Made by a program: the position numbers and the translations under genes
The notes under the pieces: model-generated
What the model was told of the DNA's origin: nothing
The model's database searches: none
The model's input: the letters and a program-made list of their open reading frames with translations, nothing else
Source: Taxillus chinensis
Lineage: Eukaryota > Streptophyta > Magnoliopsida > Santalales > Loranthaceae
NCBI GenBank assembly: GCA_023512835.1
Contig: CM042089.1
Location: 48,934,004-48,998,003 of the forward strand
DNA length: 64,000 nucleotides
Reading direction: 5' to 3'
Shown here: piece by piece, positions 55,080 to 64,000 of the stretch
How positions within the stretch are numbered: position 1 is the stretch's first letter
How the letters are laid out: each line of letters opens with the position of its first letter

Positions 55080-56215
55080 TAAGCCTATCGTTGTTGTGGG
55101 CTTTCTATTTTCAATTCGAGCCTATCGCTGCTATGGGCCTTTCAATTTTTCCATTTTTCAGTTCAAGCCTATCGTTGCTGTGGGCTATTCATTTTAAATT
55201 CAAGCCTATCATTGCTGTGGGCTTTTCCATTTTTCAAGTCAAGCCTATCGTTGCTATGGGCTATCCATTTTTCAGTTCAAGCCTATCGTTGCTGTGAGCG
55301 ATCCGTTTTCAATTCAAGCCTATCGTTGTTGTGGGCTATCTATTTTCAATTCGAGCCTATCGTTGCTATTGGCTATCCATTTTTTAGTTCAAGCCTATCG
55401 TTGCTGTGGGCTATCCGTTTTCAATTCAAGCCTATCGTTGCTGTGGACTATCCATTTTCAATTCGAGCCTATCGTTGCTGTGGGCCTTTCAATTTTTAGT
55501 TTATGCCCATCATTCTTGTGGGCCTTTTACATTTTTCAGTTCAAGCCTATCGTTGCTGTGGGCTATCCATTTTCAATTCGAGCCTATCGTTGCTGTGGGC
55601 CTTTCAATTTTTAGTTCACGCCCATCATTGTTGTGGGCCTTTTACATTTTTCAGTTCAAGCCTATCGTTGCTGTGGGCTATCCATTTTCAATTCGAGCCT
55701 ATCGTTGCTGTGGGCCTTTCAATTTTTAGTTTATGCCCATCATTCTTGTGGGCCTTTTACATTTTTCAGTTCAAGCCTATCGTTGCTGTGGGCTATCCAT
55801 TTTCAATTCGAGCCTATCGTTGCTGTGGGCCTTTCAATTTTTAGTTCACGCCCATCATTGTTGTGGGCCTTTTACATTTTTCAGTTCAAGCCTATCGTTG
55901 CTGTGGGCTATCCATTTTCAATTCGAGCCTATCGTTGTTGTGGGCCTTTCAATTTTTAGTTCACACCCATCATTGTTGTGGGCCTTATCCATTTTCAATT
56001 CGAGCCTATCGTTGCCGTGGGCCTTTCAATTTTAGTTCACACCCATCATTGTTGTGGGCCTTTTCTATTTCCAGTTCAAGACTATCGTTGCTGTGGGCCT
56101 TTCAATTTTTAGTTCACACCCATTATTGTCGTGGGCCTTTTTCCATTTTTCAGTTCAAGCCTATCGTTGCTGTGGGCTATCCATCTTCAATTTGCACCTA
56201 TCGTTGCTGCTTGCA
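55080..56215 (+). repeat. Ogre 3' tandem repeat (about 38-bp units, 230-bp higher-order unit)
   Basis: Units built on AGCCTATCGTTGCTGTGGGC followed by TATCCATTTTCAATTC or a CTTTCAATTTTTAGTTCA variant. Around 55500-55960 the order of variants repeats exactly every 230 bp (55503/55733 and 55633/55863), composed of two 115-bp halves. Several reading frames stay open because the array lacks stops. They are not genes. Tandem arrays in Ogre 3' regions are known seeds of plant satellites. Confidence 0.92.
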
Positions 56216-56424
56216 ACCTCCGATATCTTTACATCGTAGGCAGCCTCAGATGCCTCATCAAAGTCTTACCCAAGTCCACCAACCTATGAAGCCCTTTTGG
56301 CCTCTCGGGGACAGACCACCGCATTCTATTCTTCCTCTATGCAAGGTAAGCCAGGTAGGTGCTCCAACCCGTCCAAAATGACTCCCTTTTATCTTTGTAC
56401 GCTGTTTGTATACAAATAGTGCAC

Positions 56425-56437
56425 AAAGAGGGGCAGC
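56425..56437 (+). promoter_or_regulatory. Ogre polypurine tract
   Basis: AAAGAGGGGCAGC immediately before the 3' LTR TG. Confidence 0.8.
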
Positions 56438-57413
56438 TGTTGGACCCCATTTTTTCCGGGTTGGACATACTAACCCCATTTGATATACCTTTCTGCCTAT
56501 GCCATATACCTTGTTGAGCAGGTCCACAATGATCCCATACTTCCAAGGAGTGGTTTCTGCTACAAGTCCTTGAAGTGCCCCAAGACCAACACCAAGTGAT
56601 AGAGGATGAAAATTGGAGACTAACACACTTGACCAAGCTCAAATCGGACTTAAAATGAAGAAATTATGGCCAAAACAATTTTCAAAAAAAAAAAAACTTC
56701 GGGGTTGAACGTTGACCGTTGACCTTCCGACACCTCGACCCATTGACCTTCGAAGCCTCGAAGCATCAAAGCCCTGAAGCCCCGAAGCCTCGAAGCCTCG
56801 AAGCCCCGAAGCCTCGACGCCTCGAAGCCTCGAAGCATCGAAGCCTCGAAGCCTCGAAGCCTCGAAGAGTCGAAGCCTCGAAGCCTCGAAGAGTCGAAGC
56901 CTCGAAGCCCCGCTACCGACACTCCGACCTACGACTCGCCCTTTCGACCTTCAAACCCCTAACTCTCGAAGCCTCGAAGCCCCGCTGCTGACACTCCGAC
57001 CTTCGACCCTTCGACCCTTGACCCTCGAAGCCTATAACCCTCCGACCTTCGAGTCGCCCTTTCGACCTTCAACCCCCTAACTCTCGAAGCCTCGAAGCCC
57101 CGCTGCCGACACTCCGACCTTCGACCCTTCGACCCTTGACCTTGCGACGCCTTGACCTGCGAACCTTCGAACCTTGACCCGGACGCCTGTAAGCCTTCGA
57201 CCTTTCGACCCTGGACACTCGAAGCCTCTAAACCTGCCGACACTTCGACCTTCGAACCTTTCTCTGATGACGCAGACCACACACTTTAAACTACTCAAAG
57301 TAGAGGGTATCCAACTGTACCCCAAAAACAGTTGGTGGCGTCTCTAAAACTTCTCACCATTGGTTTAGTTTGAGCTCACCCCAAAAGGGCCCGGACGAAA
57401 ACCAGTGATGACA
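56438..57413 (+). repeat. Ogre 3' LTR (976 bp)
   Basis: TGTTGGACCCC to AGTGATGACA. It carries a longer CCTCGAAG minisatellite (about 56749-56912) and an extra CGACC-rich block compared with the 5' LTR, but is otherwise closely similar. Confidence 0.93.
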
Positions 57414-57418
57414 GCAGG
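57414..57418. other. Ogre target-site duplication, right copy (GCAGG)
   Basis: GCAGG directly after the 3' LTR CA. It matches 36567-36571. Confidence 0.92.
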
Positions 57419-58392
57419 TTCCCTTACTTCTGCAGTATCCTTGGGCAGCTCGGCAGTAGGGGCCTCCTCAGGTGTAGAATCAGTGGGGAGATAATGTTCT
57501 CCACCACTCCAGCTATATGTATTGTTGCGGTGGATGCAGAGGAGCCCCTAGAAGTCTGTGAGACACGAATTGACTGTCATGGTGTGCGAACTGGGGCTCG
57601 TACAGAGCTGGTTGTGTCTCTTGCATGACTTCTTACACTTGACTTAGGCCTCTTCATAGACTTGATCTCCAGCCGACTATCCTCATAAATACTTTGAAAT
57701 ATGTATTTGGTCGGCAGTGGCACTGAGGGTCTATTGCAGAATATGTCAGGGTGTAGGAACCTTAGGACTTTGGTGAGAAGAAGTCCAAAGTGTCCCTTCT
57801 TGCTTTTGATCATGGAGTGTATCTGAGTTCCCCAGTCTACTCGTCTTCCCTGTAGAACACTGCACATGATCTTCATCTGCTCATGACTTACAGAGTCATG
57901 AGCCATTTTCTTACACAGTAGACACTGTCCGGTGACTATGAGAGTCACCAGTGCCTGACCGGAAAACCCAATCTTCAAGGCTCCTCGACCTTGCTTTCCG
58001 GGATTGGAATACCCAAGAAAAGACTTACACTCTTCTCTGGAAAGATTAGGAAGAGGATCAAAGTTACCTTTCGGGAGTGGGAGTGCATTTCGGATTGTTT
58101 CGGCAGAGATTCGAATCTCCACTCCGTGTACAGTTCCCACCAGGTCGTCTCCAGCGAATGCCATGGTCTCTTACAATTCCGAGACATCTTCTATCAGTAA
58201 GTCTTGTATCCCTGAGCAGACAGATGCAATACCGGTTTCATTGAGGCGGCTTCTAAATTCGTCCAGCCAGCTGACTTTAGCATCGCCGATGGCTTCCCAG
58301 TCGAGGATGAATCCCGGGACGATGTTGCGTATGTCATCGGCCATCGATGAGCTTGGTCCTGCCATTGAGCTTGTAGAGAGAGAAAGAGACAC
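57414..58392 (-). pseudogene. S3 post-pol ORF, N-terminal part (split by Ogre)
   Basis: Starts at ATG 58392 (MSLSLSTSS). The N-terminal domain carries PGFILDW (residues 26-32), LLIEDVSEL, then a TAA at about 58171, after which the same frame gives GVEIRISAETIRNALPLPKG near 58090. The second block contains GRRVDWGTQIHSMI and GLLLTKVLRFLHPDIF. A TGA at 57577 and a frameshift precede the Ogre junction. Motif order matches S1, S2 and Athila at low identity. Together with 34542-36571 the undisrupted ORF would be about 1000 codons. Confidence 0.78.
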
Positions 58393-60204
58393 TTGTAGAG
58401 AGAGATTGTAAGGTTCGAAGTTGGTCAGGGGAGAGAAAAAGAGAGAAAGAGAGAAAGAGACAGAGTCAAAGAGAGAGCTAGAGAGAGAGTTCTAGGGTTA
58501 GGGTTCGAGTGTGAAAACGACGAACATACCTTCGAGCTCCGTCTCTATCAGTAACTTATATATGAGTTGAGAAGTGTATTGTAGAAGTCACTCACTCTGT
58601 CGGTTCGTCTCCGTGGTCCGCGTTCTTTTCTCTGACCCGCCTCTCTATCATCCGGATCTACCCATTGGAATATTCAAGCAATGATTCCACGTCACCTCTT
58701 AAGTTGGTGTAACTCCCATTTTAAGTGCACAGTGACGTGCTGACGTGTCTGCGATGCTTGAATAGTAAGTGACAGACTCCATCTCGCTTCGATACTTTGG
58801 ACTACGGATCTACGAAGCTGCATTAGGATGCTTCGAGGCTACGACCCTCGAGGCTTCGAAGCAGCAGTCTTCGATCCCGCAGTTCTTTGATGCAGTTTGC
58901 TTCGAGGTCGACTGCGAATTCAGCGAGCGGTGGATTTCTCTGGACTTTTTCAACACTTAACAACACACATGAGATACATATGACAATTCACATAATATTA
59001 TTCATGATGAACAGTGTTGTGAGTGGAATTGAAATTACATATCCAGAACTTGATTTCTTTCATCCGTAATACCTGGTTTACATGTATGCCTAATGCATCA
59101 CTACCATTCAACTCCCCATTTACCTTAGAAATGACTAAGTACTTCATCACACTACATCTTGTTAACATAGCAACCAGTAAACCATGATTTATTAATTGTA
59201 ACAACCCAGTCATGAATTCTGAGTCTCCTCACATATTTAGCAAGACTCACTCAGCGTAGGCCTCACCCTCTCACTCTCGGATCAGCATGTGAGTTTGATT
59301 CAGGAACTAGAATTACACTGTTTGGTAAGCTCATGGTCAACCGAATCTTACCACAACCCTGATCCAACAATGATTTTCAGTTCAGCATAAATGACTTGAG
59401 AGACAAGATGGCCCTATTGAGAATCAGAACACACACTTTATCGCAGCACTAATTTACAACACAGTATAGGTAGAGTTTGGAGTTTGATCATTCAGATTGT
59501 CTGTGTGAGTTGTCTCTTTTCTTTTGTAGAGCACCAATTTTCAGCGCTTATTCATGATCCTTTTTACAAGAACAGAGCTCAACGCAATATCTTTTTGAAT
59601 CATATGATCATATAATTTTACCTCCAGCTATTACTCTAACATAGACACAAACTGGGAGAATAGTGAGGACTCCCCCTCAGATAGGCAGTCAATCTATTAT
59701 CTAGCTTTTGCCTTTTTCACCTTGCCTTTTTCTAGTAAAAGGTAGTGGCTCTTCTTAAGTAATAGGCTTTTTATGATTCTCAAATACTACAGTCTCAGTC
59801 ATCCTTTGAGCATTAAATCATTGAGGATCCTTTCCGTGCAAGCCAACAGTACCATGAGATACAACAGTTCCTGCTAGTTAATGAAGGCAATACCACACGG
59901 GTGATATTCACTCAGAATAAAATGACAAGTAGTGGGAATATCATTTAATTTAAACATAATGGGAATTGCACTCATTTCACTCAAGACTTGAGGATTCATG
60001 ACAGGTTGCACAAAAGACTTGAACCAAGTTCAGAGGTGGCAAGTTTCATCCATGTGATTTCTCACTTTCCCGTAGTAGATATGCATGAATCACACTTAGT
60101 CATTACTAATTTTCATGGAGACATAAATAGATATTAACAGTGTCATACTTATGTTCATGCTCAGGTAATTAGGTTGAAATGAAACACAAGACATGTTGTG
60201 AGAC
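58393..60204 (-). promoter_or_regulatory. S3 spacer with TATA box and internal purine tract
   Basis: TATATAAG (minus strand) at 58555-58562 lies about 165 bp upstream of the ORF ATG. A (GA)n-rich stretch is at 58425-58490. A purine tract CTGAGGGGGAGTC (minus strand) at 59668-59680 lies 525 bp after the pol stop, the same distance as in S1 and S2. CTTCGA-rich sequence occurs at 58790-58915. No gene seen. Confidence 0.6.
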
Positions 60205-60609
60205 TTATGAATTTAAATCTAACATGCCAAGTTTTGTCAGAAGTTCATTGAACCTGGCTTCTTGTAGTGGTTTGGTGAATATGTCAGCAAGTTGGTCATC
60301 AGTGGATATATACTCCAGGGAAATGTCTTTCCTTAGCACATGATCGCGTATGAAGTGATGTCTGACCTCAATGTGCTTGGTTTTGGGATGCATAACAGGA
60401 TTGTTGGAAATTGCAATGGCACTTGTATTGTCACAATTCAGGTTAAACCCATAATCTGAAAGTTGACTAGCCATCCAAAGCAATTGAGCACAACAGCTTC
60501 CTGCAGTAATATATTCAGCTTCAGCTGTGGAGGTTGAAACTGAATTCTGTTTCTTGCTAAACCAGGATACAAGTCTGTTGCCTAAAAGTTGGCATGTTCC
60601 ACTTGTGCT
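60205..60609 (-). pseudogene. pol: S3 RNase H end of pol, cut by CACTA insertion
   Basis: The minus strand reads [56 protein letters not shown] and LADIFTKPL, ending LGMLDLNS before a stop at 60205. This is the C-terminal RNase H of a SIRE-type Copia pol. The upstream part is replaced at 60610 by the CACTA terminus and lies outside the window if it survives. Confidence 0.9.
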
Positions 60610-60965
60610 CACTACAACAAAAACAGGATACGATGACACTTTTTAAGTGTCGTTGTATATAAACGACGACACTTTTAAAAGTGTCGTCTATCGACCCATC
60701 GTCAAAGGAATCGGAAGCAATGATGACACTTCTAAAAGTGTCGTTACGAATCAGTATTAACGATACTTTTTTAAGTGTCGTTACAGGTAGCAATAACGAC
60801 ACTTACATAAGTGTCATTATTTAGCCTTACGACGACACTTCAAAAAGTGTCATTAATCCTCTTACAATGACACTTAAAAACTGTCGTTAATACTACTTGT
60901 AACAACACTACAAAAGTGTCATTATTTGACCCATTTTAGATTTAATAAGACGACGCATTTAATAA
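60610..60965. repeat. CACTA terminal inverted-repeat end and subterminal repeats
   Basis: The CACTACAACA terminus is followed by roughly a dozen short motifs with core ACGACACTT or AAGTGTCGT, several forming perfect small palindromes such as ACACTTTTAAAAGTGT. Subterminal repeats of this kind bind the element's own transposase (TnpA-type) in known CACTA systems. Confidence 0.85.
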
Positions 60966-61245
60966 GTGTCGATATTCCAATGGAATTTTTTTAACAATTT
61001 ATTTTCTAGAATTTGCTTGGATATATTATATAAATATATTTAAATTTATTTATTTTTATAATTACAAAAATACATATCTTGAGAAAAAAAAATCATATAC
61101 AAACATATATATATAAATAATTACAAAATAAAAGAGTAAATGACATATATATATATATATATAAAGATGCTACTTTCAATCATAAAATTATGCACAATTA
61201 TCATACGAAACATTACTTTTAGTCCTACATGTCTTGGCAATAGGT

Positions 61246-61292
<47 letters not shown>

Positions 61293-62912
61293 TAAACATT
61301 ACTTTCAGTCCTACATGTCTTATCATACGACTTAATAATTACAAAGTAAAATTATGACCAATGTTGTAACAACCAAACAATAAATGGTCCACGAGCATCA
61401 CAAGTTGAAGTTTCCTTCTGTTAAGAAATTCCATCACTCGCTCATCAGCATTTCTGCAATAGAATAAATATAATTAACTACTTTTAATTTTTAAGGTAGA
61501 AAATAATTTAAATCACAACATAACTTCCCAGGATCTAGCATTCAATATTCAGAATTTTTTGAGACTTATTTACCATAATCAACTAAATATTAAGAGCCAT
61601 TGTAAACAAATACAATTAGAAAAAGTATACAGCCATGGGCAGCCTTTAAAAATCTGCTCCTATACCCTGTAAGAAAATAGCATACAGCCCAACATATTTG
61701 CTCCTATACCCTGTAAGAAATTTCTAGCAGCCTTTAAAAGTTAAGCCAGGTTGAAAAGGCATTATTAGACCCCTAATAGGTTGAAAACAGGTTGAGATTG
61801 CAGCCTTTAAATATTTATGCCTAAACAAGAAGGTGCCCAGTTTATTAGGCTTAATCCTATTGCATTTTATTAAGCCTAAACCTGTGTACGTTCCAACAAA
61901 GACCAACTCTGATAGAGCATATCAAACGTAATAGGTAAAACCCAGCAAAAAAGCAAAGAAATTAACAACACTGCAGCATAACTTAATTATTCAATCTGAG
62001 CAGCCACACCACAGACCATTCCAGTAGCCACATCATTAAGAATAAACAGAAAAAAAATCCACAATGAAGAATAAACAAGTCCCCCAACCATGTTAAACCG
62101 TAGCAGGTGAACAACCAATATCCACAACGAAGAATAAACAGAAAAAAAATCAAACAAGTCCCCCAGCCATATGTTAAACCGTAGCAGTCAAGAAAATGGA
62201 AAATAAATAGGAAAGCAACTACAAAACCTAAAAAATTTGTGGGAGACCACAGCCTTGGGCGACACTCAGACCTGCTGAACAATAAACAATCTCAGCAGGC
62301 AGACAACCCACAACCCATAGAAGAAAACTCTATGGGTGGCACTCCACAGCAACACCAAGACTCACGTTGGAGTTGCTTATCTACCACTGAGCTTACCAAA
62401 TGAACCAGATCCCACAAGATTGCCAGGCCAGAAGAAGATACACCAATGAAAGTACAACCTAACTGGTTGTATTGAGAATAATGTTTGTGATTGACCTGCA
62501 GAGGATGTGATCAGACCTGCAAGGGTCATCCACTGATTTTCCAGACTCATGGAAATGATTTTCCAATCACTAACCACAATAAATCAACTCAATCCCACAC
62601 CACCAGCCTTGGATGAACTAGCGACATCCTCTATTGAACCAGCAAAGGATGTGATCAGACCTACAAGGTCATCCACTGCAAAATCAACGTGAAAATTGGA
62701 TTTAAAGCAAAAACCCAATTGGGCCTGATTCAGCACAAAATGGGAGAGAAGAACCATGTATTTTGGATCAAAGCAATAGTGGTGGGTACTAGTGGGATGA
62801 CAACAAAATGTAAAAGAAAACTAATAAAAACAAAATTGAGGAGAATGTCTTCTATGGCACGATTTCACCAGATGAGGCAGCCAAATGCTATACAAACCCA
62901 AAATCTAATGCA
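60966..62912. other. CACTA 3' non-coding region with simple repeats
   Basis: AT-rich. A (TA)n of about 43 bp at 61247-61289 is flanked by 27-bp near-identical copies starting AACATTACTTT. Short direct repeats lie at about 61655/61700 (GCTCCTATACCCTGTAAGAA) and 62045-62170. No coding exon is recognised on either strand. Confidence 0.6.
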
Positions 62913-63038
62913 GCTCTGATTCCATGTTGGAGAACAGAGAAGAAAATGTAGCTTACCTTGTTATTGTAGAAAATGGTACATATATCAAACTTAACATGTA
63001 GATAATGGGCCAAGCCCATATGCACTAATATTCTAACA
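62913..63038 (-). repeat. Small LTR-like sequence with Met-type primer site
   Basis: The minus strand reads a 114-bp unit from TGTTAGAATATT to TCTCCAACA (63038-62925), then TGGAATCAGAGC (62924-62913), one mismatch from the plant Met-tRNA primer site. This is the usual layout of an LTR followed by its primer site. The very short LTR suggests a TRIM-like element. I could not find a second LTR copy, so it may be truncated. Confidence 0.45.
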
Positions 63039-63476
63039 ATAATTAGAAATGTACGCACACTCTATTTTCTGTTGTAATGCTTCCAAACAAAGGTACAACC
63101 CTAGTTGTAATTTTCATGTATTAGATTTTATTTTCAAGGAATACTAGCATTGATTTAAAGCTCTGCTGGACCTATGGTTTATAATTACTTCAAGGTGTAG
63201 TTTAGTTCACTAAGCATTGATGGTTTTTAAAACAACTGAACATATCTTCAAAAGGAAATAGAAAAAATGTATGGGTATGTTAACAGAGAATATTATATAT
63301 GCCAAATAATGTGTAGAAGCATAAAGTAGTCTTGTATAACATAGACAAGCACATTCAAACACAAACCACTCATACCCAACTATCTCGCAATTCAAAATAG
63401 AAGAATAATGAGAAAATTATGGTTATATGTTTAATACCTGTGATTTTAATGCATCTCAATGGAACTAATTTTCCAA

Positions 63477-63930
63477 TCACATATGATCACGTATGAATAC
63501 AATGAGATCGACCCGCACTTCATCGATCATTTTTGTACTGTATGGTTTCAGTACTATGAAACTACAAGTTTTTTTAAAATATATATATAAATCAATAAAA
63601 CTTTTTAATATGTTTAAAAATTATACAAGTTTATAGTGTGACTAACCAATGAAACAAGGTGGGTTCCATGTAATTCTATAATATCTTTCATATGCCGCAA
63701 CACATAGTACCCACATTCTATTGTCTCAATTTGTCTTGGGCACTACAAAAACAAGTTACTAAAATTTCGAGTTATATATACATATACAATGATAAATGAA
63801 AGAGTTATATATATATAAAATATATAAAAAGAAAAAAAGAAAACCATAAACTATTACCGTAGCTCTCTTAAACGTAGGTAACTTCTTACTTGATTTGAAT
63901 TTGAAATTGTAATCTAGACTTTTAAACGCA
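63477..63930 (-). pseudogene. CACTA ULP1-like peptidase, last three exons
   Basis: Exon A 63930-63858 (FKFKSSKKLPTFKRAT) is bounded by CAG and GTAATAG. Exon B, 63742 to about 63647, starts after TTTTTGTAG with CPRQIETIECGYYVLRHMKDI. The Cys in ECGYY is the catalytic cysteine position of C48 peptidases. Exon C 63561-63477 carries KMIDEVRVDLIVFIRDHM and the TGA at 63477-63479. The exon pattern and the CPRQ-x-ECGYYV-x-R-x-M motif are typical of ULP1 genes in plant CACTA elements. The His and Asp exons lie beyond the window. I call it a transposon fragment because its integrity cannot be judged. Confidence 0.72.
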
Positions 63931-64000
63931 CTGTATATATGAAAAGATCATTACTAACAAAATATATATACTAAAATTTAATAGAAAAGAGTAATTAAAC

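Larger units (their letters stand above)
36572..57413 (+). mobile_element. Ogre/Tat-lineage Ty3/gypsy element with nested SIRE element
   Basis: Both LTRs, the primer site, an ORF1 upstream of gag, gag, the integrase end of pol, a 3' tandem-repeat region, the polypurine tract and a 5-bp TSD are visible. An extra ORF before gag and a repeat-rich 3' UTR are hallmarks of Ogre/Tat elements. SIRE-like S2 (41082-52569) lies between gag and integrase. The Ogre protease, RT and RNase H are missing, so a deletion accompanied or followed the S2 insertion. The element itself sits inside the S3 ULP1 ORF. Confidence 0.92.
60610..64000 (-). mobile_element. CACTA (En/Spm) DNA transposon, 3' part
   Basis: Starts with the terminal motif CACTACAACAAAAACAGG, followed by dense subterminal repeats of the GACACTTTT/AAAAGTGTC type in both orientations. 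It continues to the window end. The minus strand holds C-terminal exons of a ULP1-like peptidase, as found in many plant CACTA elements downstream of the transposase. The other terminus and transposase are outside the window. The insertion interrupts S3 pol. Confidence 0.82.

Noticed and set aside
55080..56215. CRISPR-like regular repeat array
   Set aside because: Units are adjacent and mutated variants of each other with no unique spacers, in a plant Ogre 3' region. It is a tandem repeat.
55212..56381. Series of overlapping 95-172 codon ORFs
   Set aside because: They arise because the tandem repeat lacks stops in several frames. The same peptide text recurs in all three frames.
63741..63756. 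CACTACAAAAAC as a second CACTA terminus
   Set aside because: On the minus strand it is the intron-exon border TTTTTGTAG/TGCCC of the ULP1 gene. It is in the same orientation as the 60610 end rather than inverted, and has no subterminal repeats.
1..64000. Host protein-coding genes
   Set aside because: Every ORF with recognisable content belongs to a mobile element. No multi-exon host gene signal was found by eye, though short exons could be missed.

Overview
The window is plant nuclear DNA, most likely a eudicot heterochromatic block. It is built almost entirely of nested transposable elements. I found no host gene, tRNA, rRNA or CRISPR array. The evidence is plant-only retroelement lineages (Tekay-type chromovirus with chromodomain, Athila, Ogre/Tat, SIRE-type Copia with an ORF downstream of pol), plant primer-binding sites (initiator Met, Arg-type and Athila-type), 5-bp target duplications, a CACTA end, and decay dominated by C-to-T/G-to-A transitions.

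Layout. 1-4287 (+): 3' half of Tekay-like T1 (RT end, RNase H, integrase, chromodomain, 3' LTR). 4288-13905 (+): Athila-like element with partial LTRs, gag, protease, RT, RNase H, integrase, a promoter-like spacer, and a third ORF ending in a ULP1/C48 cysteine-peptidase domain. 13906-20151 (-): Tekay-family element T2 (3' LTR, chromodomain tail, mostly non-coding interior, gag fragment). 20152-24378 (+): internally deleted Tekay T3. 24379-25032: CGA-rich repeats. 25033-34476 (-): SIRE-like S1 (3' LTR, post-pol ORF with ULP1, spacer, pol), truncated at the gag end. 34507-36571 plus 57414-60609 (-): an older SIRE-like element S3. Its ULP1 ORF was split by an Ogre/Tat element (36572-57413, TSD GCAGG) and its pol was cut by a CACTA transposon (60610 to window end). 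41082-52569 (-): SIRE-like S2, lying inside the Ogre gag, with the Ogre protease-RT region lost at its far junction. 60610-64000: 3' part of the CACTA element, with subterminal repeats, C-terminal exons of its own ULP1-type peptidase, and a small LTR-like insertion.

What ties the window together. Four LTR elements from two superfamilies (Copia S1, S2, S3 and Gypsy Athila) carry the same kind of ORF in the env position after pol. It has an N-terminal domain with a P-G-x-x-x-D-W motif and an L-L-x-x-(D/E)-(I/V) stretch, then a low-complexity/helical middle, then a C-terminal C48 SUMO-peptidase domain. Each ORF has a TATA-like sequence 110-170 bp upstream, and the SIRE copies also share an extra purine tract between pol and this ORF. 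The CACTA element brings a fifth ULP1 domain. This recurrent pairing of ULP1-type peptidases with mobile elements is the most interesting signal here. Secondary signals are a conserved intron-like structure in the Tekay LTRs, transition-only nonsense mutations, a 230-bp higher-order tandem repeat in the Ogre 3' region, and homopolymer tracts of 63 C and 31 G.
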